In this document: one piece after another, positions 1-5,387 of the stretch | Layout: every line of letters starts with the position of its first letter | How positions within the stretch are numbered: position 1 is the first letter of the stretch | Assembly (NCBI GenBank): GCA_030039575.1 | Contig: JASHVH010000096.1 | Span: 1 to 5,454 of the forward strand | Source of the DNA: Acidimicrobiales bacterium | Lineage (GTDB): Bacteria > Actinomycetota > Acidimicrobiia > Acidimicrobiales > Palsa-688 | Length of the DNA: 5,454 nt | Direction of reading: 5' to 3' | Position numbers and translations under genes: made by a program | Notes under the pieces: model-generated | What the model saw: the letters and a program-made list of their open reading frames with translations, nothing else | Told to the model about the DNA's origin: nothing | The model's database searches: none

Positions 1-813
1 CAGCGTTCGGCCGCGGAGTGGGGCATCAGGGACGAGTGCCCCTCGTCGCCTCACGTTGGGTTGCTCGGGTCCATCGCCGACGGGCCCGACGAGGTAAGGC
101 GTGCCGTACGTGACGAGTTGCGCCGCGGTGCAGACCAGATCAAGGTGATGGCGAGCGGCGGCGTGATGTCGCCGACAGATCCGCTCGCGTCGGTCCAGTA
201 CTCGCTCGACGAGCTCACGGCCGCCGTTCGGACGGCCCAAGCGGCGGGGACCTACGTGCTCGCCCACGCGTACACGGCGGAGGCTGCCCAGTTGTGCATC
301 GAGGCCGGAGTGAGGTCGATCGAGCACGGGAACTTGATCGACGAGCAGACGGCGGAACTGATGGCTGCCCGCGGCACCTTCTTGGTGCCGACCCTGGTCA
401 CCTACGAGAAGCTCCACAGCGACGGGGCGCGTCATGGTATTGGTCACGACCAGCTCGAAAAACTGGAGGCCGTCATAGGCGCCGGGTTCCGGAGCCTGGA
501 GCTGGCCCACCGCTACGGGGTAAAGACCGGCTCGGGGTCCGATCTGTTGGGCCCAATGCGCCAGCACCAAGGCGAGGAAATCGCCCTGCAGGCCAAAGTG
601 CTCGGCGCCGGGGGCGCCATCGTCGCCAGCACCAGGACCAATGCCGAGCTGCTGCGGCTCGAGGGCGAGCTCGGGACGCTCGAGGTGGGAAAGCGCGCCG
701 ACCTTATCGTGGTCGATGGCGACGTGCTCGCCGAACCGGGGCTACTCGGGCAGCCCGACAAGACCGTCCTTGTTGTGCAGGCCGGCAATATTGCCATTTC
801 CCGGCTCGGCTGA
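1..813 (+). CDS. Metal-dependent amidohydrolase, C-terminal part (5' end outside window)
   Basis: The frame is open from the first base, so the gene starts upstream; TTG at 61 is only an internal codon. The 270 visible codons match the amidohydrolase superfamily (imidazolonepropionase-like / Xaa-Pro dipeptidase-like branch), which hydrolyses C-N bonds with a binuclear metal centre in a TIM barrel. Numbered from the first codon, visible landmarks are IKVMASGGV with K48, the likely carbamylated metal-bridging lysine; VLAHAYT with H89; SIEHG with H109; and GSDLLG with D181, the expected catalytic aspartate. The C-terminal GTLEVGKRADLIVVDGD returns the chain to the small beta-sandwich domain. The N-terminal HxH metal motif must lie outside the window. 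The substrate cannot be told from sequence: dipeptides, cyclic amides and guanidines are all known in this branch. The gene converges on pth, with 105 bp between the two stops, and has no evident functional link to it. Confidence 0.9.
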   Translation, partial: QRSAAEWGIRDECPSSPHVGLLGSIADGPDEVRRAVRDELRRGADQIKVMASGGVMSPTDPLASVQYSLDELTAAVRTAQAAGTYVLAHAYTAEAAQLCIEAGVRSIEHGNLIDEQTAELMAARGTFLVPTLVTYEKLHSDGARHGIGHDQLEKLEAVIGAGFRSLELAHRYGVKTGSGSDLLGPMRQHQGEEIALQAKVLGAGGAIVASTRTNAELLRLEGELGTLEVGKRADLIVVDGDVLAEPGLLGQPDKTVLVVQAGNIAISRLG

Positions 814-918
814 AACGTGGTGGTCCCGGCGTAACTAGGACCGGTCGGCGCGGTCGTGGCGTACTTTGCTGTCGAAGCCTTGCGGTTGAGTTTGGCCTTC
901 GTGGACCAGTTGGGCCCG

Positions 919-1590
919 TCATCCCGAAATGGGGTCGTCAGGCGGCGGCCGAGTATTGAACTCGTTCTGCGCGGCGGCCACCCCTTTATCCAGGATCATC
1001 TCGACTGCGTCGGCGGCTGTCTCGACGGCGGCATTGAGCTTCTGACGCTCGAGCCGGGTGGGGGTGGACAGCACATGGTCGATGCCGTAATCCTTGCCCC
1101 CCGGGGGCTTGCCGATACCGATGCGTACCCGGGAGAACTCGTCCGAACGCAACCACGCCTTTATCGAGCGCAGCCCGTTGTGGCCGGCCAAACCGCCGCC
1201 TGACTTTACCCGTACTGTCCCGAGCGGCAGGTCGAGCTCGTCGTGGACAACTACGAGCTTGGTCAGGTCCGAGATCTTGAAGCGCCTGACCAAGCGGACG
1301 ACGGAGCGGCCCGACTCGTTCATGAAGGTCTGAGGGAAGGCGAGCACCAGTCGCTTCCCGTCTACCTGGGCTTCAGCGACGAGAGCCAGCTCTTTGCCCT
1401 GCCGCAGCCGCTGCCCGTGGCGTTCGGCAAGCAAGACGACGGTGTCAGCGCCAACGTTGTGACGTGTCTTCGCGTAACGTGGGCCGGGGTTGCCGAGCCC
1501 CACCACCAGCAGGTCGGCGCCGGCGGTGCCCTGGGACTTGTGCGCTCTGAACAGAGCCGGCTCAGCCCTCCTCAGCCGCAGCTGCCCCAC
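919..1590 (-). CDS. pth: Peptidyl-tRNA hydrolase
   Basis: Pth is a cytoplasmic monomer that cleaves the ester bond of peptidyl-tRNAs dropped by stalled ribosomes and recycles the tRNA. All signature elements are present, numbered from the GTG at 1590: GLGNPG (31-36, with N34), RHNVG (43-47, with catalytic H44), FMNESG (N91), VVHDELDLP (D117) and GGGLAGHNGLRSI (131-143, with N138). The GTG start gives 223 residues, with about 25 residues ahead of LLVVGLGNPG where most Pth proteins have fewer than ten, and overlaps the end of rplY by 29 bases. There is no ATG, GTG or TTG between that GTG and the conserved core. A CTG at 1552-1554 lies 12 bases after a perfect AGGAGG (1567-1572, minus strand), so a start there is conceivable. 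Pth is last in the glmU-prs-rplY-pth block and is probably co-transcribed or translationally coupled with rplY, another ribosome-related gene. Confidence 0.96.
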   Translation of the reverse strand: MGQLRLRRAEPALFRAHKSQGTAGADLLVVGLGNPGPRYAKTRHNVGADTVVLLAERHGQRLRQGKELALVAEAQVDGKRLVLAFPQTFMNESGRSVVRLVRRFKISDLTKLVVVHDELDLPLGTVRVKSGGGLAGHNGLRSIKAWLRSDEFSRVRIGIGKPPGGKDYGIDHVLSTPTRLERQKLNAAVETAADAVEMILDKGVAAAQNEFNTRPPPDDPISG

Positions 1591-2242
1591 CCGAAGCGGG
1601 CGCCTCCGCTGCCGGTGCCTCGGCCGCCTCAGTCGCCGCCTCGGCCGCTTCCCCAGCCGCGGCCTCTTCGGCGGCCAGCGCCGCCGCCACCGTAGACGCA
1701 GCGGCGATCACGACGGGCTCTTCGGGGTCGACCTCGGTGGTTACTCCCCTGGGGAGCACCAGGTCGCGCACCCTCAGTGCGCCACCTATCTCCAGCTCGC
1801 TGACGTCGACGCCGATCTCTTGAGGGATCTGTTCGGGGGTGGAGCGGACGGTCAGTGTGGTCAGGGTGTGCTCGAGGAGGCCACGCTCGCGCTCGACCTG
1901 CGTGGCCGTACCCACCAGCACAAGCGGGACTTCGGCGCTCACGATCTCGTCCCGGCGCACGACCTGGAAATCGACGTGGGAAAGTGTGTGCCGGACCGGG
2001 TGGCGCTGGAGCTGGCGGGCCAGCACGAGGTGGCTCGAGCCGTCCACGTCCAGGGTGAGCACCTGGTTGAGCCCGTGGACCGACAGAGCCGCGCGCAGGT
2101 CTCTGGCGCCCACCGAGACAGCCAGCGGCTTCATGCCGTGCCCGTACACGACGGCCGGCACCCGGCCCTCGTGGCGAAGCCGCCTCGACGCGCTCGACCC
2201 GGTCGTCCGCCCAAGTTCAGCGATCAACTTCACTTCTGCCAT
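1562..2242 (-). CDS. rplY: 50S ribosomal protein L25, general stress protein Ctc/TL5 type
   Basis: L25 binds 5S rRNA in the large ribosomal subunit. The two-domain Ctc/TL5 form seen here is typical of Gram-positive bacteria and Thermus. The ATG at 2242 begins 226 residues. The N-terminal 5S rRNA-binding domain covers about residues 1-93, with GRVPAVVYGHG (26-36) and HPVRHTLSHVDFQ (81-93), the family signature. The TL5-like beta domain follows to about 184, including PEQIPQEIGVDVSELEIG. The last 40 or so residues are a low-complexity tail of Ala and Glu with some Pro and Gly, probably disordered; such tails are common in actinobacterial L25. No strong Shine-Dalgarno lies at the usual distance: GGAG is about 12 bases upstream, in a purine-rich GAGCG-repeating stretch. 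pth follows with an overlap of 29 bases or near contact, and prs lies 225 bp upstream. The spacing suggests that rplY-pth may be transcribed partly on its own. Confidence 0.96.
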   Translation of the reverse strand: MAEVKLIAELGRTTGSSASRRLRHEGRVPAVVYGHGMKPLAVSVGARDLRAALSVHGLNQVLTLDVDGSSHLVLARQLQRHPVRHTLSHVDFQVVRRDEIVSAEVPLVLVGTATQVERERGLLEHTLTTLTVRSTPEQIPQEIGVDVSELEIGGALRVRDLVLPRGVTTEVDPEEPVVIAAASTVAAALAAEEAAAGEAAEAATEAAEAPAAEAPASGGAAAAEEG

Positions 2243-2296
2243 GTCTCGCTCGCGCTCCGCTCCTCGTCGGTACCCCGCCAGATGTTCCTCGGGGGA

Positions 2297-2315
2297 AAAG
2301 GGACCCTTTATGATA
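2297..2315 (-). promoter_or_regulatory. Possible rplY promoter element with adjacent palindrome
   Basis: On the minus strand TATCAT (2315-2310) resembles a -10 box. It is followed directly by the palindrome-like AAAGGGTCCCTTT (2309-2297), about 55 bases before the rplY ATG. It is the most AT-rich spot in the prs-rplY gap. The hexamer 17 bases upstream (TCCCCG) does not resemble a -35 box, so the call rests on the -10 and its position alone. Confidence 0.2.
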
Positions 2316-2379
2316 GCCCGTCTGAGCTGCGGCGGGGAGGCGCTCAGCGTGTCACTACGCTCCCGGGCCGCGGCCGGCG

Positions 2380-2424
2380 CCTGCGGCGAAGCAGGGTGCC
2401 ACCCGAACCGCCGTGTACGGGTGG
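2380..2424 (-). other. Two hairpins in the prs-rplY leader
   Basis: Two further inverted repeats follow the one just after prs. The first has 7-bp arms, CCACCCG and CGGGTGG (2399-2405 with 2418-2424), around a 12-base loop. The second has 5-bp arms, CCTGC and GCAGG (2380-2384 with 2391-2395), around a six-base loop. With the preceding hairpin they make three stem-loops in under 90 bases of non-coding sequence ahead of rplY. They could be an mRNA leader, processing sites or extended terminator structure. No known riboswitch or ribosomal-protein leader class was recognised. High GC makes chance hairpins common, so function is uncertain. Confidence 0.35.
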
Positions 2425-2430
2425 GCGGAC

Positions 2431-2467
2431 CGCCAGCGGCCGGCGAGGATGGCCGGCTCCAGTGGCG
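2431..2467 (-). terminator. Hairpin directly after prs stop, terminator-like without U tract
   Basis: Starting at the base after the prs TAG, the minus strand reads CGCCA, five unpaired bases, GCCGGC, a seven-base loop, GCCGGC, three bases, then TGGCG. Inner arms are 2439-2444 and 2452-2457; outer arms are 2431-2435 and 2463-2467. The inner stem is six G/C pairs and the outer five pairs close it. No T-run follows, so this is not a classical intrinsic terminator. Tail-less hairpins have been proposed to work in actinobacteria, and the structure might instead protect the prs mRNA 3' end. Confidence 0.4.
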
Positions 2468-3454
2468 CTAAGTCTGGTTGTCGCCCCCGAAGATCTGGGA
2501 GACCGAGCCCTCTTCGAACACGGCCCGGATGGCATCGGCGAACGTCTTGGCCACGGAGACGCTTTCGATCTTTTCGAACTGCTTCTCGGGCGGCAGCGGG
2601 ACAGTATCGGTTACAACGATGCGCGATATCTTCGAGTTCTTCAGGCGGTCGATAGCCGGCTCCGAGAAAACTCCATGGGTGGCGGTGGCCCAGACCTCGG
2701 TGGCGCCTTTTTGGTGGAGCAGCTTGGCCGCCTCACACAGGGTCCCGGCCGTATCGATCTCGTCGTCTATCATCACGCACATACGCCCGCGGACGTCGCC
2801 CATGACGTCGAGCGCCTCGACATGGCCAACACGGTCGACGCTCCGGCGTTTATAGATCGACGCCATGTCCACGTCCCCGGCGCTACGGGCCGCCTTTTCT
2901 GCCACTTTGGTCCTGCCCGTATCGGGCGCCACCATGACAAAATCGCCCGGGACGTTGGTCCTCAGGTAGTCGACGAGAAGGTTTACGGCAGTAAGGTGGT
3001 CCACCGGCCCGTCAAAAAAGCCTTGCACTTGGCCGGAATGCAGGTCCACGGACATTATCCGTTCGGCGCCGGCGGCGTGGAAAAAGTCTGCCACCATCCT
3101 GGCCGTTATCGGTTCACGTGCCCTCGATTTGCGGTCCTGGCGGCCATAGCCATAGCGGGGGCAAACGGCGGTTATGCGTTTGGCCGAGCCGCGCTTGGCC
3201 GCGTCGATCATCACCCACTGCTCCATCAATAGGTCGTTGACGGACTTGCCGTTTGCGGGCGCGTGGGTCTGCAAAATGAAAACATCGCCGCCTCGCACAG
3301 ACTCGCCAAACCGTGCCCGGATTTCGCCGTTAGGGAAATCCGTAAGCTCGCAAGGCCCTACCTCCACACCCAGGTTGGCCGCGATGTCATGCGCGAGCTC
3401 GGGGTGAGACCGCCCGGCGTACAGCAGCAGCCGGTGCCTCGAGACAAGTTCCAC
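2468..3454 (-). CDS. prs: Ribose-phosphate pyrophosphokinase (PRPP synthase)
   Basis: Prs transfers pyrophosphate from ATP to ribose 5-phosphate, making PRPP for purines, pyrimidines, histidine, tryptophan and NAD; in actinomycetes PRPP also feeds decaprenyl-phosphoryl-arabinose synthesis. The 328-residue length is normal for a class I enzyme. Motifs in order: FPNGEI (40-45), RYGYGRQDRK (100-109, ATP site), DLHSGQVQGFFDGPVDHL (137-154, divalent metal and ATP), VAPDTGRTKVAE (175-186), IYKRR with likely catalytic K202, and the PRPP loop IDDEIDTAGT (229-238). The usual Met in DDMIDTAGT is Glu here, and the usual PYFGYARQDRK appears as PRYGYGRQDRK; both changes look tolerable. The GTG at 3454 is the only reasonable start, because an in-frame TAG (3472-3470) lies just upstream and the core begins eight codons in. 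It lies four bases after the glmU stop, so the pair is almost certainly co-transcribed and translationally coupled. Confidence 0.97.
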   Translation of the reverse strand: MELVSRHRLLLYAGRSHPELAHDIAANLGVEVGPCELTDFPNGEIRARFGESVRGGDVFILQTHAPANGKSVNDLLMEQWVMIDAAKRGSAKRITAVCPRYGYGRQDRKSRAREPITARMVADFFHAAGAERIMSVDLHSGQVQGFFDGPVDHLTAVNLLVDYLRTNVPGDFVMVAPDTGRTKVAEKAARSAGDVDMASIYKRRSVDRVGHVEALDVMGDVRGRMCVMIDDEIDTAGTLCEAAKLLHQKGATEVWATATHGVFSEPAIDRLKNSKISRIVVTDTVPLPPEKQFEKIESVSVAKTFADAIRAVFEEGSVSQIFGGDNQT

Positions 3455-3470
3455 CCTCCTACCCCCCTTC
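3455..3470 (-). promoter_or_regulatory. prs: Double Shine-Dalgarno of prs, overlapping the glmU stop codon
   Basis: The minus strand before the prs GTG reads GAAGGGGGG, then TAG (the glmU stop), then GAGG, then GTG. A perfect AGGAGG (3460-3455) abuts the start codon with no spacer, too close for normal use. AAGGGGGG (3469-3462), an AAGGAGG-like site allowing one G-U pair, sits seven bases upstream at ideal spacing. A ribosome finishing glmU would therefore terminate on top of the prs initiation site, which points to termination-reinitiation coupling. Confidence 0.6.
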
Positions 3471-4616
3471 TAGACCAGAGGCGCCCGTGGCCGGCCGGAC
3501 GACCGCACCCCGTGCAACGACCGCGCCGGGCGTCAACCAGACCCACGGGCCCACACGAGCATCCTCCCCTATCGTCACCCTCTCCGCAAAGGTGGCCCGG
3601 ACGTGTGCCCTGGCGCCGACGGTGCAGTCGACCAGGTGGCTCGCCGGCCCGATCTCCGCGCCCGTGGCCACTTTCGTGGTCCCCTGAAGGATAGTGCCAG
3701 GCAGCAGGGTGACGTCCTCGGCCAGCTCCACCGTGGAGTCAAGGTAAGTGCTCTGCGGGTCGAACATCGTTACCCCCTGGCTCATCCACCACTGGTTCAC
3801 CCGTGCTCTCAGCACCGCTTCGGCACTGGCTAACTGGCAGCGGTCGTTCACGCCGCTCGCTTCTACCGGGTCCCGGGCCACCAATGACGTGACCGGGTAA
3901 CCGGCATCGTGTAGCACCGCGACCACATCAGTCAGGTAGTGCTCACCCTGCGAGTTCTCGGGGCTCAGGCGGCGCAGGGCCGGGGCCAGGACGGACCGGC
4001 GGAAAGCGTAGATCGACGTCGCCACCTCGTCGATCGCCCGCTCCTCTTCCGTGGCGTCCGTCTCCTCCACAATGGCGGCGACCCGGCCGTCCCGCGACCG
4101 GACCACCCGGCCGTACCCGGTCGGGTCCGGCAAGCGGGCGGTCAGCAGGGTGGCGGCCGCCGATGAGGCCCGATGGGCCGCCACCAGAGCCTCGAGCGTC
4201 GTGGGCCGAAGCAAAGGCGCGTCGCCGGGCAGGACCACGAGGTCGTCGAGCTCGCTGTCGTCGTCGCTGAACGCCGTCAAGGCCACCGACAAGGCGTCCC
4301 CAGTGCCCCGTTGGACGGGCTGGTCGACGACGTCGAGCGGGAGCTTCGGGGACTTCCCTTCGGCCAGGGCTTTTGTCATCCGGGTGGCGTCGCGCCCCAC
4401 GACTACGACCACACGTGACAGTTCCAGGCCTGACAGCGCATCGAGCACCCACAAGACCATCGGCCGACCGCATAGCCGGTGGAGGGGCTTAGGCCGTGAA
4501 CTGCGCATGCGAGTCCCCTCGCCTGCCGCCAGTACCACCGCGGCCAATTTTGGCTGGTCGGCGGGCCCATGGCTGCCCGGGCGACGCGGTTGTTGGTCGT
4601 AGTTGCTCACGCTCAT
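3459..4616 (-). CDS. glmU: GlmU-like UDP-GlcNAc pyrophosphorylase with truncated acetyltransferase domain
   Basis: Normal GlmU acetylates glucosamine 1-phosphate and then joins it to UTP to make UDP-GlcNAc for peptidoglycan. The ATG at 4616 is preferred because it precedes a short linker and then LAAVVLAAGEGTRM; an upstream ATG at 4721 adds 35 unconserved residues across the promoter region. The 385-residue product has an N-terminal nucleotidyltransferase domain (about 24-255): GEGTRM (32-37), K43, RGTGDAL (103-109), LPGDAPLL with metal-binding D132, GYGRVVR (167-173), IVEE with E184, EHYLTD (225-230) and VNDR with N257. At the EINTG position of E. coli GlmU the sequence is EVATS, so the UDP-GlcNAc-contacting Asn is Ala199. 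The beta-helix starts near 283, but the protein ends about 25 residues after VGPWVWLTPG. It therefore lacks the region with the acetyltransferase Lys, His, Tyr and Asn residues; the equivalent of E. coli R333 is Thr362. prs follows four bases later, leaving no room for the missing 110 or so residues. Confidence 0.9.
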   Translation of the reverse strand: MSVSNYDQQPRRPGSHGPADQPKLAAVVLAAGEGTRMRSSRPKPLHRLCGRPMVLWVLDALSGLELSRVVVVVGRDATRMTKALAEGKSPKLPLDVVDQPVQRGTGDALSVALTAFSDDDSELDDLVVLPGDAPLLRPTTLEALVAAHRASSAAATLLTARLPDPTGYGRVVRSRDGRVAAIVEETDATEEERAIDEVATSIYAFRRSVLAPALRRLSPENSQGEHYLTDVVAVLHDAGYPVTSLVARDPVEASGVNDRCQLASAEAVLRARVNQWWMSQGVTMFDPQSTYLDSTVELAEDVTLLPGTILQGTTKVATGAEIGPASHLVDCTVGARAHVRATFAERVTIGEDARVGPWVWLTPGAVVARGAVVRPATGASGLEGG

Positions 4617-4646
4617 CTTTCTAGTCGCGCCGTCCAGCGCGGGCGG

Positions 4647-4652
4647 GTTATA
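4647..4652 (-). promoter_or_regulatory. glmU: Possible -10 box of the glmU promoter
   Basis: TATAAC on the minus strand (4652-4647) stands out in GC-rich sequence 30 bases before the chosen glmU ATG, where a -10 box giving a short leader would be expected. The hexamer 17 bases upstream, GTCCGG, is a poor -35. The position supports the ATG at 4616 over the upstream ATG at 4721. Confidence 0.35.
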
Positions 4653-4689
4653 TGAAGCGCGTGCCGTCGCCGGACAGGTTGCGACCGGA

Positions 4690-5115
4690 TTACGAGGTAT
4701 GGTTGACCTGGCTCGACCCATTGGGCCTGCGGTACGGCCAGGACGACGCCGGTCCGGGGTAGTTCAATTGGAAGAACGCCGGACTTTGGATCCGGATGCT
4801 TGGAGGTTCGAGCCCTCCCCCCGGAGCTCGCCACACGATCTCGTCGTCAACGCGAGCGGGACGCATGTAGGCGAGAGTATGGCGGAAGCCGATCGCTTGG
4901 CCCAGAACCCCGATGGCACGAGCGATGCCCATCAATTGGCAGTAGTTCTTCAGCCTGCTGCCGACAACGATCCATAGGTAGCGAACCCGTTGGCGGCAGT
5001 CGAGGCTTTCGTGGTGCGCCTCATGTCCCTCAGCCACCACAGCCGCTATCTCGTCCAGGGTTTCGAGAACTCCGACGAGCTGAGCTCTGGCGCTAGCAAC
5101 CCGCCGGTCACTCAC
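4690..5115 (-). pseudogene. Degenerate HEPN-domain (DUF86/HepT-type) toxin-like gene, 3' end lost at tRNA-Gln
   Basis: HepT-type HEPN proteins are small helical RNases or RNA-binding toxins paired with an MNT nucleotidyltransferase antitoxin. GTG at 5115 overlaps the stop of the MNT-like gene by four bases (GTGA), the usual coupling of such pairs. From it, residues 46-57 (YLWIVVGSRLKN) and 75-95 (IGFRHTLAYM through VDDEIVW) resemble the core of DUF86 proteins, whose motif reads approximately GFRN-x3-H-x-Y and then VDxEIVW. Here the motif is RHTLAYMR: the Asn is His79, the catalytic His is Tyr83 and the Tyr is Arg85. Similarity stops at W95-R96; codon 96 ends at 4828 and the tRNA gene's last base is 4826. 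The frame then reads about 45 more codons antisense through the tRNA to a TGA at 4690. The last 15-25 residues of a normal HEPN protein are thus replaced. Most likely a non-functional remnant, although the open frame leaves a divergent RNA-binding protein possible. Confidence 0.55.
4753..4826 (+). tRNA. tRNA-Gln(TTG)
   Basis: A complete cloverleaf of 74 bases without an encoded CCA. The acceptor stem TCCGGGG (4753-4759) pairs with CCCCGGA (4819-4825), and the discriminator is G4826. The D arm is GTTC, an eight-base loop with GG, then GAAC (4762-4777). The anticodon arm is CCGGA, loop CTTTGGA, TCCGG (4779-4795), giving anticodon TTG, which reads CAA and probably CAG by wobble. A six-base variable region (4796-4801) precedes the T arm GGAGG, TTCGAGC, CCTCC (4802-4818). 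All stems pair perfectly. The gene diverges from glmU with 136 bp between the two starts. I recall tRNA-Gln genes near glmU in other actinobacteria. No convincing promoter and no U-rich terminator were seen. The downstream DNA is the antisense strand of the HEPN remnant. Confidence 0.95.
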
Positions 5116-5381
5116 GCAGCGCCGACGCGGCCCACAAGCTTGCGCCCTGGTCGCGCGCCAGGCGCGGTCGCAGGCACCACGGCCGGCCGCCAACCCAAGC
5201 GCGACTCCACCTCGTCCTCGAAGGCAACAACGTCGAAGTAGGTGCGGCTCGCTTCCACGGCGACCACAAGCTCACCTGGCTCGTCGCCGATGTGAAGATC
5301 AGAGAGGCCGTGCTCGCCAGCTACACGCAACAGCAACTCAACGGCGGCATCCAGCTCCTCGGGGTTCGGGCGACGGGTCAC
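5112..5381 (-). CDS. Small MNT-type nucleotidyltransferase antitoxin-like protein lacking catalytic motif
   Basis: The GTG at 5381 begins 89 residues. The pattern HGLSDLHIGD (24-33), a hydrophobic LVVAVE strand, ASRTYFDVVAFEDEVESRLG (44-63), then PAVVPATAPGARPG resembles the later half of MNT antitoxins. Those commonly read roughly LLVDF-EPGRTLLDL, an aliphatic and acidic helix, then a VDVVTP strand. In the family the first strand leads into GSxARGE and SDxD, the metal and nucleotide site used to adenylylate a partner HEPN toxin. Here only a short GDEPGE loop stands in that place, several residues shorter, so nucleotidyltransferase activity is unlikely. It overlaps the HEPN-like gene by four bases, which supports the family guess more than similarity alone does. 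Codon use is GC-rich like its neighbours, so there is no sign of recent transfer. It may be a decayed or regulatory-only antitoxin. Homology was judged by eye; the open frame is secure, the family assignment moderate. Confidence 0.6.
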   Translation of the reverse strand: MTRRPNPEELDAAVELLLRVAGEHGLSDLHIGDEPGELVVAVEASRTYFDVVAFEDEVESRLGWRPAVVPATAPGARPGRKLVGRVGAA

Positions 5382-5387
5382 GTTTCA

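Noticed and set aside
814..918. Possible bidirectional terminator between the amidohydrolase gene and pth (GGTCC at 822-826, GGACC at 838-842)
   Set aside because: Only five base pairs with an 11-base loop and no T-run on either strand; too weak to call.
2395..2405. Minus-strand CGGGTGGCACC resembles the TGG-ACC core of a T-box antiterminator
   Set aside because: No specifier loop, no following GCGG and no terminator/antiterminator pair; the downstream gene rplY is not a T-box target.
2344..2535. A 63-codon minus-strand frame in the prs-rplY gap as a possible lpqT remnant
   Set aside because: It overlaps the prs 3' end in another frame and shows no signal peptide, lipobox or other lipoprotein features.
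1490..3232. A 580-codon open frame on the plus strand across rplY and prs
   Set aside because: It lies antisense to two certain conserved genes, shows no recognisable domain, and arises from the codon bias of GC-rich genes on the other strand.
4617..4721. GlmU start at the upstream ATG (4721)
   Set aside because: It adds 35 residues with no family similarity and covers the best -10-like sequence; the ATG at 4616 fits better.
4703..4738. TTGACC as a -35 box for tRNA-Gln
   Set aside because: No -10-like hexamer lies 15-19 bases downstream; the nearest candidate, TACGGC, is about 24 bases away.
4603..4977. A 124-codon plus-strand open frame across the glmU start, the tRNA and the HEPN remnant
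   Set aside because: It runs through the whole tRNA gene and has no recognisable protein features.
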